A stretch of 64,000 nucleotides of DNA, taken from CAVXZE01 sp964615365. Its GTDB lineage: Bacteria > Myxococcota_A > UBA9160 > UBA6930. The notes beneath the pieces were generated by a model. The model saw only the letters and a program-made list of their open reading frames with translations. It was not told the origin of the DNA and did not search any database. The stretch lies in assembly GCA_964615365.1 (NCBI GenBank), contig CAZTOU010000006.1:1-64000 (forward strand). Reading direction: 5' to 3'. Shown in pieces: positions 7,661 through 17,035 of this stretch. The stretch's first letter is position 1; every line of letters starts with the position of its first letter. Made by a program: the position numbers and the translations under genes.

Positions 7661-10600
7661 GTGGAGCCGCGGCGCGTGAGTGTCCGCGAATCCATCCATC
7701 GCCTCGCCATCGTGAACCGCGGTGAGGCGGCGATGCGCTGCGTCCGGGCCGTCAAGTCCCTGCGCGCCCAGGAGGGCTCGCGCCTCAGCGCGGCGGCTCT
7801 CTACACCGGCGTGGATCGGGATGCGCCCTTCGTGCGTCACGCCGATCTGGCGGTGGAGCTTCCCGTCACGGGGAGTGAGGTGGCCGCCTATCTCGACCAC
7901 GACCTCCTGATCGAGACCTTGCTGCGGGTGGAGGCCGACGCGGTCTGGCCGGGCTGGGGCTTCGTCGCGGAGGATCCCGTCTTCGTCGAGCGTCTGGCCG
8001 CCCTGGGCATCTGCTTCCTGGGCCCCTCGGCCGAGGCGCTGCGCGTGCTCGGTGACAAGATTGCGGCGAAGGGGCTGGCGGAGCGGGCGAAGGTGCCGGT
8101 CATGCCCTGGAGCGGGGCGGCGGTGGCCAATCCGGAGGAGGCCCGGACCGCAGCCGAGAAGATCGGCTACCCGGTCGTGCTCAAGGCCTGCGCCGGCGCC
8201 GGCGGTCGTGGGATTCGCGTCGTGGACGAGTCCGGAGCGCTCTCCGAGGCCTTCCGGTCGGCGAGCGCGGAGGGAGAGGTGTCTTGTGGGGACGGACGCC
8301 TCTTCGTGGAGAAACGGATCGAATCCGGGCGTCACGTCGAGGTGCAGATCGCCGGGGACCAGGCGGGCGTGGTGCTCGCACTCGGATGCCGGGAGTGCTC
8401 GGTCCAGCGCCGTCACCAGAAGCTGATCGAGGAGGCGCCGCCCTCCGGCCTCTCCCCGACGCTGCTCGAGTCGTTGCAGGAAGCCGCGGTCCGCATCGCC
8501 GCGATGGTGAGCTACCAGGGGTTGGGAACGGTCGAGTTCCTGGTGGTCGAGGGGGGGTACTACTTCCTCGAGATGAATCCCCGTCTGCAGGTGGAGCACG
8601 CCGTCACCGAGGAGATCACCGGGAGCGACCTGGTGAGGCTCCAGATCCAGATCGCGCGCGGAGAGTCGCTCTCCTACGTGCCCCTACGGGAGAGGGGATT
8701 CGCCATCGAGGCGCGCGTCTGTGCCGAGGATCCCAATGCCGGCTTCGCACCCGCGCCGGGCCGCATCGTTCGCTTCGATCCGTCGCTCGGCCCCCGGGTT
8801 CGCGTCGACACCGGTGTGGCCACCGGAAGCGCGGTGCCCGCGGCCTTCGATTCCCTGATCGCGAAGGTGATCGCCACCGGCGAGACCCGCGAAGAGGCCC
8901 GCGCGCGGCTGGCCTGCGCGCTTTCGGATTTCGACCTGGTGATCGAGGGGGGTGCCACCAACAAGGGCTACCTCGCCGAGATCCTCGACGACCGCGAGTT
9001 TCGCTCCGGCGGCGTGGACACCGGCTGGCTGGATCGATTCGCCGCTTCCCGGGCCCCGGACGGCGATTATGCCGTGGAGGCCCTGATCGCCGCCGCCATC
9101 CTCTCCTACCAGCGGGTCCGGGCCGCCGTCCAGCTCAACTTCTACGCGGACCCCGGCGGCCTCCTGCCCCAGCGCATTCCGCCCTCGCGAGGCCAGCAGA
9201 TCGATCTCACCCACGGAGGCGAGCAGTATCGGCTCCAGGTCTTCGCGATCGGCTCCTGGAGGTACCGCGTCCATCTCGACGGCCGTGTGGTCGCCGCCAC
9301 GCTTCGCGAAGAGCGCGGCCACACCGCCCGCCTCCAGGTCGGGAGCCGCACCCTGCGTCTTCTCTACGACGTGGATGACGTGTGGCTGCGGGTCGAGGTC
9401 GAGGGTCACGCCCACCGGTTCGGCTCGCAGGCCGCCGGGCACGTGCGTGCCAGCACTCCCGCGATGGTCGTCTCCGTCGACGTGGCTCCGGGAGATCGCG
9501 TCATCGCCGGCCAGTCCCTCGGCGTCCTCGAAGCCATGAAGATGGAGATCGGATTCGACGCACCCGTGACCGGGATCGTCACCGAGGTGAAGGTGCGCAA
9601 GGGACAGCAGGTCGCGGCGGGGGACGTGCTCCTGGTGATCGATCCGTCCGGCGAAGAGGACATCGAGGTGGGCGCGCGCCGGCGGCTCGAGCTTCGGGAG
9701 CTACCCGATCCCCTGGAGCGGCTCTTCCAGACGCTTCCCGGTGGACGTCTCGGCGAGCCCGATCTGGTCGGCGCCGCGTCTGCCGCGGCGGAGGAACGGA
9801 GAGGTGCCATCGAGGCGGTGCGCGAGGAGGTTCGCCGGGTCCTCCTCGGCTACGACGCGAACCCGGAGCGAAGTGAGCGTCTGAGCGAGTTCCTGGAAGC
9901 TCCGCTTCCCGAACGGCTCTCTCGAGAGTTCGGGCGCGAGCTCGCGGAGATCCGCCACGAGCTGGTCCTCTTCGCCGACGTGGCGCGGCTCTCGGTTCGT
10001 TCGCCTCGCGCCTCCGTCTCGGGAGAGCTCGGCCCCTCGAACAGCGAACGGCTCCGCACCTACCTCCGGCGGGTTCGCGCGGGGGGCGCCGGGATCGCCC
10101 CGGAGTTCCTGGAGCTCGTCAGCACCGCTCTCACGCACTACGGAATCACGGGTCTCGAGCCGAGCGGTGCCCTGGAGCGGGCGGTGCTGCGCATCCTGGC
10201 CGCCCAGCTGCCCTCGGAGCTCCGCGACCGCCTCGTCCTCGGCTTGCTTCTCCGGGTCACGGCGCTGGCTCGAAGGGAGGTGGCGCTGGGCGCCGACGCC
10301 AGGCTGGCCGCCGCCCTTCGGGACATCGCCGGAATGCGCGGCCGGGTTTCCCACGCGGTCGCCGATGCGGCGATCGAGGCGAGATACGTGATCTTCGAGA
10401 GGCCCGAGATCGAGCGGGAGGCCGAGCGCACCAGCGGACAGGTCGAGAGCTGGCTCGCGGCATTGGAGTCCCAGCCCACGGCGCCCCCCCTGGACGTGCT
10501 GCGCCACGTGGCCGATGCGCCTCGGGGCGTCTTCGATCGGGTCGGGCGCTGGCTCGCCGATCCCGATCCGCGCCGGCGCGCCATCGCCCTCGCCGCCCAC

Positions 10601-13276
10601 CTGCGCCGCACCTACTCGCCGTCGGAGCCGACGCTCCACGTCACCTCCCGGCAAGAGGAGATCTGGATCGATCGTCTCGAGTTCCCGGGCCGGCGCACCG
10701 TGCTGGGCGGCGCCGCAGCACCACGAGAGATCGGCACCACGGCGGCGCGCCTGTTCGAGGCGGCGGAGCGGGAGCGGGACAGTCACGAGTGGCCCGCCGT
10801 CTACGCGATCGAGCTCTTCGTCCCCGTGAGCGAGGACTCCCAGGCCGAGGATCTGGTCAAGGAGCTGGAGCCGGCCCTGGCCGCGGGCCTGCCGTCGGGG
10901 CGCTTCACCTTGAACCTGGTGCGGTCCGGAGGACCCGATTCCCACCGCAGCTTCGTTCCCACCCGCGACGGTTTCCGGGAGGACGAGTCCCTGCACAAGA
11001 TTCATCCCGAGGCCGCCCGGCGCATCGACCTGGAGCGGCTCGACGACTTCGAGCTGAGCCGGATTCCCGGCAGCGATGGGATCTACTGCTTCCACGGCCG
11101 AAGCCGCGAGGTCGCCAGCGACGAGCGGATCTTCGTGCTGGCGGATCTGCGCAGCCGCTCCCCGGACGAGGGGCGCGAGGCCGACCTGCAGATCGCCGCC
11201 TTCGAGCGCGCCTTCTACGAGGCGACCCGCTCGATGCGGGCCATCCTGACGCTTCTCGATCCGAAGCGTCGGCTTCAGTGGAACCGCGTCGTCATCTTCG
11301 CGGCACCGGAGGTCTTCCTGGACCCCGAGCTCGTCGAGCGACTTGCCCACCGTCTGGCCCCGGCGACACGCCACCTCGGCCTCGAGAAGGTGGTGGTGCA
11401 GCTGAAGCTGCTCGACCGCGAGGCTCCGGAACTCGCCGCGCAGGAGACCGAGATCGTCATCTCCGACATCACCGGCTCTCAGATGAATCTCCTCTGGCGC
11501 GAGTCCCGGCGAGGTCGGCTGCTGCCCCGCAGCGAGTACGAGCGGAAGGTGGTCGAGGCGCGTCGCCGTCGACTCGTCTATCCCTACGAGATCATCCGCA
11601 TGCTCACCGGCGCCGGGACGGGATCCAACGGCGGAGGTGGGCGGGCGGGGCTGCCGGCCGGGCGCTTCGAGGAGTACGATCTGGATCCCGAGGCGGAGAG
11701 CCGCGTCGCGCGCAGCTTCGCGGGTCGCCCCTACGGAGTCAATTCGAGCTCCGTCGTCTTCGGCATCATCGACACACCGACGGCGAAGGTGCCGGAGGGC
11801 ATGCGGCGGGTCCTGGTGCTCTCCGATCCGACCTTGGGAATGGGCTCCCTGGCCGAAGCCGAATGCGACCGGCTGGTGGCTGCGATCGACCTGGCGGAGC
11901 AGAACGGCATTCCGCTCGAGTGGGTACCCGTCTCGAGCGGCGCTCGGATCGCCATGGACAGCGGCACCGAGAACCTGGATGCGACGGCCCGAGTAGCGCG
12001 CCGCATCGTCACCTTCACCCAGGCGGACGGGACCATCCACGTCATCGTCCCCGGGGTGAACGTGGGCGCCCAGAGCTACTTCGACGCACTCGCCACCATG
12101 CTGATGCACACGCGAGGCGCGCTCATCATGACGCCGGGCGCCTCGATGGTGCTCACCGGCCGCGCCGCACTGGAGGCTTCCGGAGGCGTCGCCGCCGAGG
12201 ACGAGACGGCGATCGGCGGCTTCGAGCGGATCATGGGGGCGAACGGCGAAGCCCAGTACTACGCCACCGACATCGTCGACGCCTACCGCATCCTCTACCG
12301 GCACTACCGCTACACCTACGTCGTCCCCGGAGAGAGCGGTCCGCGCAGGCACCCGACGACGGACGACGACGACCGCCCGGTCTCGGACCAGACCTGCGAG
12401 GGCGAGTTCCGAAGCGTCGGCGAGATCTTCGATGACGAGGTGAATCCGGGACGCAAACGACCCTTCCCGATGCGCGCGTTGATGGAGGCGGTGATCGATC
12501 GGGACGGGGGACACCTGGAACGCTGGCGCTCGATGGTCGGTGCGGAGATGGCCATCGTCTGGGATGCGCACCTGGGCGGTCAGCCCGTCTGCCTGATCGG
12601 GGTCGAGAGCCAGAACGTCACCCGAGAGGGCTACCGGCCCCAGGACGGTCCGGCCTCGTGGACCGGAGGCACGTTCTTCCCGCTCTCGTCGAAGAAGGTG
12701 GCGCGCGCCCTCAACTCCGCCAGCGGGAACCGACCGGTGGTGGTGCTGGCGAATCTCTCGGGATTCGACGGGTCTCCGGAATCGATGCGCAAGCTCCAGC
12801 TCGAGTACGGCGCCGAGATCGCGCGGGCGGTGGTGAACTTCGAAGGACCGATCCTGTTCCTGGTGGTTTCCCGCTACCACGGCGGCGCCTACGTGGTCTT
12901 CTCTCGCGCCTTGAACCCCCGGCTGCGTGCCTCTGCGCTGACCGGCTCCTTTGCCTCGGTGATCGGAGGTGGGCCCGCGGCGGCCGTGGTGTTCTCCCGC
13001 GAGGTGCGAGGACGGGCGATGGCCGACCCCCGGGTGCGAGCGCTGCGGGAACGTCTGCGGTCGGATCAGGGAGACGACGTGCGGGGGCTCTTCGAACGCA
13101 CCCTCCAAGAGGTGATCCTCCAGGAGCAGGCGGTGCTCGCCGCCGAGTTCGACGCGGTTCACACCGTCGATCGCGCCCGGGAGGTGGGCTCCATCGAGGA
13201 GATCGTCGACCCCGATCGAATGCGTTCCTTCCTGATCCGCGGTCTTTGCACCGAGCTCTCGTCAGCCCCGCTATGA
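7661..13276 (+). CDS. Single-chain biotin-dependent acyl-CoA carboxylase (BC-BCCP-central-CT fusion)
   Basis: 1871 residues. Biotin carboxylase domain, about residues 12-460: IVNRGEAA, ATP-grasp glycine loop in ACAGAGGRG, catalytic HQK in VQRRHQK, and EMNPRLQVEH. A BCCP domain follows with the biotin-accepting lysine in EAMKM (Lys627). Residues about 690-1350 form a weakly conserved central region. The carboxyltransferase (about 1357-1865) contains both halves, with SSVVFGIID, VPGVNVG, IGVESQ and GGAYVVFS. The enzyme would carboxylate acetyl-, propionyl- or a longer acyl-CoA. This order matches eukaryotic acetyl-CoA carboxylase; most bacteria use separate subunits. GTG 7661 is the chosen start, with GTG 7676 also possible. 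Preceding SDRs suggest a lipid or polyketide-like context. Confidence 0.88.
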   Translation: MEPRRVSVRESIHRLAIVNRGEAAMRCVRAVKSLRAQEGSRLSAAALYTGVDRDAPFVRHADLAVELPVTGSEVAAYLDHDLLIETLLRVEADAVWPGWGFVAEDPVFVERLAALGICFLGPSAEALRVLGDKIAAKGLAERAKVPVMPWSGAAVANPEEARTAAEKIGYPVVLKACAGAGGRGIRVVDESGALSEAFRSASAEGEVSCGDGRLFVEKRIESGRHVEVQIAGDQAGVVLALGCRECSVQRRHQKLIEEAPPSGLSPTLLESLQEAAVRIAAMVSYQGLGTVEFLVVEGGYYFLEMNPRLQVEHAVTEEITGSDLVRLQIQIARGESLSYVPLRERGFAIEARVCAEDPNAGFAPAPGRIVRFDPSLGPRVRVDTGVATGSAVPAAFDSLIAKVIATGETREEARARLACALSDFDLVIEGGATNKGYLAEILDDREFRSGGVDTGWLDRFAASRAPDGDYAVEALIAAAILSYQRVRAAVQLNFYADPGGLLPQRIPPSRGQQIDLTHGGEQYRLQVFAIGSWRYRVHLDGRVVAATLREERGHTARLQVGSRTLRLLYDVDDVWLRVEVEGHAHRFGSQAAGHVRASTPAMVVSVDVAPGDRVIAGQSLGVLEAMKMEIGFDAPVTGIVTEVKVRKGQQVAAGDVLLVIDPSGEEDIEVGARRRLELRELPDPLERLFQTLPGGRLGEPDLVGAASAAAEERRGAIEAVREEVRRVLLGYDANPERSERLSEFLEAPLPERLSREFGRELAEIRHELVLFADVARLSVRSPRASVSGELGPSNSERLRTYLRRVRAGGAGIAPEFLELVSTALTHYGITGLEPSGALERAVLRILAAQLPSELRDRLVLGLLLRVTALARREVALGADARLAAALRDIAGMRGRVSHAVADAAIEARYVIFERPEIEREAERTSGQVESWLAALESQPTAPPLDVLRHVADAPRGVFDRVGRWLADPDPRRRAIALAAHLRRTYSPSEPTLHVTSRQEEIWIDRLEFPGRRTVLGGAAAPREIGTTAARLFEAAERERDSHEWPAVYAIELFVPVSEDSQAEDLVKELEPALAAGLPSGRFTLNLVRSGGPDSHRSFVPTRDGFREDESLHKIHPEAARRIDLERLDDFELSRIPGSDGIYCFHGRSREVASDERIFVLADLRSRSPDEGREADLQIAAFERAFYEATRSMRAILTLLDPKRRLQWNRVVIFAAPEVFLDPELVERLAHRLAPATRHLGLEKVVVQLKLLDREAPELAAQETEIVISDITGSQMNLLWRESRRGRLLPRSEYERKVVEARRRRLVYPYEIIRMLTGAGTGSNGGGGRAGLPAGRFEEYDLDPEAESRVARSFAGRPYGVNSSSVVFGIIDTPTAKVPEGMRRVLVLSDPTLGMGSLAEAECDRLVAAIDLAEQNGIPLEWVPVSSGARIAMDSGTENLDATARVARRIVTFTQADGTIHVIVPGVNVGAQSYFDALATMLMHTRGALIMTPGASMVLTGRAALEASGGVAAEDETAIGGFERIMGANGEAQYYATDIVDAYRILYRHYRYTYVVPGESGPRRHPTTDDDDRPVSDQTCEGEFRSVGEIFDDEVNPGRKRPFPMRALMEAVIDRDGGHLERWRSMVGAEMAIVWDAHLGGQPVCLIGVESQNVTREGYRPQDGPASWTGGTFFPLSSKKVARALNSASGNRPVVVLANLSGFDGSPESMRKLQLEYGAEIARAVVNFEGPILFLVVSRYHGGAYVVFSRALNPRLRASALTGSFASVIGGGPAAAVVFSREVRGRAMADPRVRALRERLRSDQGDDVRGLFERTLQEVILQEQAVLAAEFDAVHTVDRAREVGSIEEIVDPDRMRSFLIRGLCTELSSAPL

Positions 13277-13341
13277 CCCGATGAGAAATGCGGGCTAGCC
13301 TATCTTGAAGGATCGAAGGAGGCTCCGCAGGCTCGAGGTCC

Positions 13342-14157
13342 ATGAAGCGCATCCGCAAGAAGAGCAAGCCGAAGAAGCAGAGGAGCGGAATCCGCGCCTG
13401 GAGTCCTGCCGAGATCGAGAAGATGCGGGCCGCCGGCCGGCTGACCGCGGAGCTCCTCGACCGCGTCTCCGAGCTGATTCGGCCCGGGGCCAGCACCGGC
13501 GAAATCGATCGGCTGGTCGCCGAGGTGACGCATTCCCAGGGCGCCACCAGTGCCCCTCGCGGCTATCGCGGCTTCCCCGCCCACTGCTGCACCTCGATCA
13601 ACGACGTGGTCTGCCACGGAATCCCCGATGAGCATCGCGTGCTCGAGAGCGGGGACATCATCAATGTCGACGTGACCCCGGTCCTGGAGGGATGGCACGG
13701 CGACAGCTCGCGCACCTTCCTGGTGGGCGACGTCTCACCGATTGCCCGGCGCCTCGTCGCCGATACCAACAAGGCGATGTGGCTGGGGATCCAGGTGGTG
13801 AAGCCCGGCGCCCAGGTCGGTGACATCGGCCATGCCATCCAGACCTTCGCGGAGGCCCAGGGCTACTCGGTGGTGAGGGAGTTCACCGGCCACGGGATTG
13901 GCCGGGAGTTCCACACCGCCCCCTCGATTCTCCACTTCGGCGCTCCCTGCACGGGGGAGATGCTCGTCCCCGGGATGACCTTCACCATCGAGCCGATGAT
14001 CAACCTGGGACACTGGAAGACCAAGATCCTGGACGACGGCTGGACGGCGGTCACCGTCGACGGCACCCTGTCGGCGCAGTTCGAGCACACCTGCCTGGTC
14101 ACCGAAGAAGGTGTCGAGGTGCTCACCCTCGCCGAGGGCGAAGAGGCGCGACTCTAG
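13342..14157 (+). CDS. map: Methionine aminopeptidase, type I
   Basis: 271 residues. It removes the initiator methionine from nascent proteins in the cytoplasm. The pita-bread fold has all five metal ligands: Asp110 (NVDVTP), Asp121 (GDSSRT), His184 (TGHGIG), Glu217 (TIEPM) and Glu248 (FEHT). The first 15 or so residues are lysine- and arginine-rich and precede the usual start of the family (WSPAEIEKM), so this protein carries a short basic extension that might touch the ribosome or RNA. It follows the carboxylase after 65 bases and precedes the first repeat-associated assembly gap. Confidence 0.95.
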   Translation: MKRIRKKSKPKKQRSGIRAWSPAEIEKMRAAGRLTAELLDRVSELIRPGASTGEIDRLVAEVTHSQGATSAPRGYRGFPAHCCTSINDVVCHGIPDEHRVLESGDIINVDVTPVLEGWHGDSSRTFLVGDVSPIARRLVADTNKAMWLGIQVVKPGAQVGDIGHAIQTFAEAQGYSVVREFTGHGIGREFHTAPSILHFGAPCTGEMLVPGMTFTIEPMINLGHWKTKILDDGWTAVTVDGTLSAQFEHTCLVTEEGVEVLTLAEGEEARL

Positions 14158-14163
14158 CGGTTG

Positions 14164-14256
14164 CGGGGACGTTCCTTGCGTTCTTTCGTTTTTGGGGCCA
14201 AAACCCAGAACCCCAGGGACGGGCCCNNNNNNNNNNTAACGCATGTAACGTCCCCG
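14164..14256. repeat. Palindromic repeat A, copy 2, interrupted by the assembly gap
   Basis: The left end reads GGGGACGTTCCTTGCGTTC and the right end finishes AACGTCCCC, so the element is flanked by the inverted termini seen in the other copies. Inner parts diverge (for example TTTCGTTTTTGG rather than TTGCGTTTTCGG). The gap at 14227-14236 lies inside the element. It separates map from argD, whose 3' ends face each other. Confidence 0.8.
14227..14236. other. Assembly gap (10 N)
   Basis: Ten unknown bases, a conventional scaffold-gap length, placed inside palindromic repeat A. The true length is unknown. The gap is intergenic and no gene is visibly broken by it. Confidence 0.98.
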
Positions 14257-14259
14257 GGA

Positions 14260-15444
14260 TCAGGAGGCGACCAGCTCCAGCAGCGTGTCGATGGCGGGCC
14301 AGAGATCCGCCTCGGGAATGTTCAGCGCCGGGAAGAGCCGCATCACGTCTCCGGCCGTGACGTTGACGAGAATGCCCCGATCCAGGGCGCGCCCGGGAAG
14401 CGCCGCTGCCTTCTCGACGTCGCGGAGTACGAGACCGATCAAGAGCCCGCGTCCCCGCACCTCCGTGGCCAGGTCCGGGTGATCGTCGGCGAAGCTTCGC
14501 AGTCGCGCCTGGACCTCGCGGCCGAGCTCGGCAGCTCTCTCCGGGAGCTTCTCTTCGCAAACCACGTCGAGGACGGCGTTGGCCGCCGCGCACGCCACGG
14601 GGTTTCCGATGTAGGTCCCCCCGTGGTCGCCGGGGGAGGTGGTCTTCGCAACCTCCTCGGTGGTGAGGAAGGCGGCGATCGGATAGCCCCCGCCGAGCCC
14701 CTTGCCCAGGGTCAGCACGTCCGGCGTCACGCCATCGTGTTGGAGGGCCAGCATCTTCCCGGTCCGGCCGATCCCGGTCTGGACCTCGTCGAGGATCAGC
14801 AGGGCCCCCTTCTCGCGGCAGATCTCGCGAACCTCCCGGAGATAGCCCGGCGGTGGAACCCGGACGCCGCCCTCGCCCTGGATCGCCTCCACGATGAAGG
14901 CGGCCGTCTTCTCGTCGATGGCGGCGCGGGCCGCATCGGCGTCTCCATAGGGAACGATCGAAGGATCCGGCAGGAGTGCGGCGTAGGGCTCGCGATGCTT
15001 CGCCTGGCCGATCACGCGGAGCGCACCGAGCGTGCGCCCGTGAAAGGAGTTCTCGGTGGAGACGAATCTGGAGCGGCCGGTGGCCCGGTGCGCCAGCTTC
15101 AGCGCGCCTTCCACGGATTCGGTGCCGGAGTTCACCAGGAAGCTCCGCGTGATCTCGTCGGGTGTCAGAGCCGCCAGCTTCTCGATCAGGTCGAGCTGGG
15201 GGAGTGTGTAGAAGAGGTTGGTGGTCTGCATCAGGCGTCCCGCCTGCGAGGAGATCGCCTCCACCAGGGCCGGATGACAGTGGCCGATGCAGGTGACACC
15301 CCAGCCGGCGGTCAGATCCACGAACTCGCGGCCCGTCACGTCGCGCACCCTGGATCCGCGTCCCTCGACGAGAGCGACGGGCATCCGCCCCACCACGGGA
15401 AGGAAATGGGTCGCCTCTCGCGCCCGCACCTCTTCGAAATCCAT
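14260..15444 (-). CDS. argD: Acetylornithine / succinyl-DAP aminotransferase family (class III)
   Basis: 394 residues, typical for ArgD. This PLP enzyme transaminates N-acetylglutamate semialdehyde in arginine synthesis, and often the equivalent DAP-pathway step. Visible motifs: NSGTESVEGALKLA (PLP phosphate site), FHGRTLGAL, EAIQGEGG, LDEVQTGIGRTG and the Schiff-base lysine in LTLGKGLGGG. GTG 15450 and ATG 15444 are both in frame. ATG is preferred because a near-perfect Shine-Dalgarno, GGGAGGTGATC, runs directly up to it. No other arginine gene is adjacent, so ornithine or 4-aminobutyrate aminotransferase cannot be excluded, although the length and motifs fit ArgD best. Confidence 0.85.
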   Translation of the reverse strand: MDFEEVRAREATHFLPVVGRMPVALVEGRGSRVRDVTGREFVDLTAGWGVTCIGHCHPALVEAISSQAGRLMQTTNLFYTLPQLDLIEKLAALTPDEITRSFLVNSGTESVEGALKLAHRATGRSRFVSTENSFHGRTLGALRVIGQAKHREPYAALLPDPSIVPYGDADAARAAIDEKTAAFIVEAIQGEGGVRVPPPGYLREVREICREKGALLILDEVQTGIGRTGKMLALQHDGVTPDVLTLGKGLGGGYPIAAFLTTEEVAKTTSPGDHGGTYIGNPVACAAANAVLDVVCEEKLPERAAELGREVQARLRSFADDHPDLATEVRGRGLLIGLVLRDVEKAAALPGRALDRGILVNVTAGDVMRLFPALNIPEADLWPAIDTLLELVAS

Positions 15445-15636
15445 GATCACCTCCCGGTTCGGCCGGGAGCTTCGAACCTCGAAGCGCCCCCGTCAAGCGC
15501 GGTGAACCCACTGCCAGAGGCACACCGCAGGTGTGCCGCCCGATAACCCGCCTGGTTCGCGGGAACCTGGGATTCCGATACAGTTCGCGCCAGGCCCTGC
15601 CAGACCGTCAAAACCCGTCGCCGCGGAGGCACTGCC

Positions 15637-16002
15637 ATGGTCGACACGATCTTCCTCGAGGGGATCCAGATCCCGGCGGCTCTCGGTGTGACCGCGGCCG
15701 AACGGCAGATGCGAAGACCGGTGACCCTCGACATCGAGATCGAGCGCGATCTCAGCGTGGCGGGCCGCGGCGACCTGATCCGGCAGACCGTCCACTACGA
15801 GCGCGTCTTCGAGGTCGTCGAGGACGTCGCCAGCAGCCATGAGCACAAGCTCGTGGAAGCGCTGGGGGAGCGCATCGCCGGGGCGCTCCTCGGGAAGTTC
15901 GACGTCGATGCGGTGACGGTGACGGTTCGGAAGCCGAAGCCCATTGCGGGCGTGCTCGAGTACGCCGGCATCAGGATTCGGCGCGAACGCTCCGCCCCGT
16001 GA
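15637..16002 (+). CDS. folB: Dihydroneopterin aldolase
   Basis: 121 residues, the normal FolB size. It converts 7,8-dihydroneopterin to 6-hydroxymethyl-dihydropterin in folate synthesis. It shows the T-fold pattern starting IFLEGIQIPAALGV, a glutamate in the AAERQ segment, and a C-terminal KPKPI segment with the expected lysine. GGAGG precedes the ATG by seven to eight bases. The stop overlaps the GTG start of the next gene by four bases (GTGA), so the two are translationally coupled. Confidence 0.85.
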   Translation: MVDTIFLEGIQIPAALGVTAAERQMRRPVTLDIEIERDLSVAGRGDLIRQTVHYERVFEVVEDVASSHEHKLVEALGERIAGALLGKFDVDAVTVTVRKPKPIAGVLEYAGIRIRRERSAP

Positions 16003-16961
16003 CCGCCGATGCCGCTGGCGGCCTCGCGCTCCGAGGTCGTCTCGCCGCACTGGCGGCGCGTGCCCTGGTCGGCCTCGTCCAGCTCCTGCCCCGGCAGACG
16101 GCGCTCCGCATCGCCGGCCATCTGGGTCGCGCCTATGCCCGCCTGGGGGGACCGCGGATCTCGGTGGGACGGGTGAACCTCCGCATCGCCTTTCCGGAGT
16201 GGACCGAGTCTCGGCGGCGCCAGGTGCTCACGGAGTCCTGCGCGAACCTGGCGCGGAGCTTCGTCGAGCTCGCCCTGCTCCGCTCCGGTGACGCGGAGGA
16301 GCTCCGGCGCCTGGTGAGCATCGAAGGGGGCGATCATCTCGAGACGGCCCGCAAGGTCTCCAAGACGGGCGGCGTCATCGGGCTGACTGCGCACTTCGGC
16401 TCCTGGGAGTTTCTGGCCGCCGCCATGGTGGCGCACGGCCTGCCGGTGACCCTCGTCCACCGCTCCCGGGAAAATCCCCTGATCGAAGAGCTGCTCGGCT
16501 CCCTGCGGCAGCGGGGCGGGTCCGAGCTCTTCCCCCGTGGCACTGCGGCTCGCTCCGCGCTCCGCGCACTGCGGGACGGCAAGATCCTCGCCATGACCTA
16601 CGACCAGAACTGCGGTCGCGAGCGCGGGGTGTTCGTTCCTTTCTTCGGCCGCCTCGCCTGCACCCGGAGCGGACCACCACGCCTCGCCATGCACACCGGG
16701 GTGCCGGTGGTCCCGGTCTTCGTGGAGCGCGAGGGCGAGAGCGCTCGCCACCGCGTGCGCTTTCTCCCGGCCCTGGAGATCCTACCCGCGGGGGATGACC
16801 AAGACGCGGCGGTTCGGGAGAACGCCCGACGAATGACGGAGGTGATCGAGGCAGCGATTCGCCGGGTTCCGGACCACTGGATCTGGGTCCACCGGCGCTG
16901 GCTCACCCAGCCGAAGGGCGAGCCGAAGCCCTATCCCCCGCGGCGAGCGCGTAGGCGTTAG
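15999..16961 (+). CDS. LpxL/HtrB-family lipid A-type acyltransferase
   Basis: 320 residues. LpxL-family enzymes transfer acyl chains from acyl-ACP to lipid A precursors or related glycolipids at the inner membrane. The H-x4-E catalytic motif appears as HFGSWE. Other family features are TYDQNCGRERGVFVPFFGR and a VFVEREG segment before the C-terminal WVHRRW. The N-terminus has only a short hydrophobic stretch (about residues 17-30). The GTG start overlaps folB's stop by four bases. Pairing with folB looks like chance operon packing. In a Gram-negative setting with pal, secondary acylation of lipid A is the simplest role, but the acceptor is not shown. Confidence 0.82.
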   Translation: MTADAAGGLALRGRLAALAARALVGLVQLLPRQTALRIAGHLGRAYARLGGPRISVGRVNLRIAFPEWTESRRRQVLTESCANLARSFVELALLRSGDAEELRRLVSIEGGDHLETARKVSKTGGVIGLTAHFGSWEFLAAAMVAHGLPVTLVHRSRENPLIEELLGSLRQRGGSELFPRGTAARSALRALRDGKILAMTYDQNCGRERGVFVPFFGRLACTRSGPPRLAMHTGVPVVPVFVEREGESARHRVRFLPALEILPAGDDQDAAVRENARRMTEVIEAAIRRVPDHWIWVHRRWLTQPKGEPKPYPPRRARRR

Positions 16962-17035
16962 CCCGCTCTTCTGACCGGGGATCTGACTCTCCGATCGCCG
17001 TTCAGCAGCGGGACATTTCGGACGATAGGACCGGG

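Noticed and set aside
9701..13162. 1153-codon open frame antisense to the carboxylase
   Set aside because: A typical shadow of a GC-rich gene; the composition is Arg/Gly/Glu-rich, there is no recognisable domain, and the plus-strand frame has clear motifs.
14164..14256. Repeat A as ends of an insertion sequence
   Set aside because: No transposase-like frame lies between or beside any two copies in this window.
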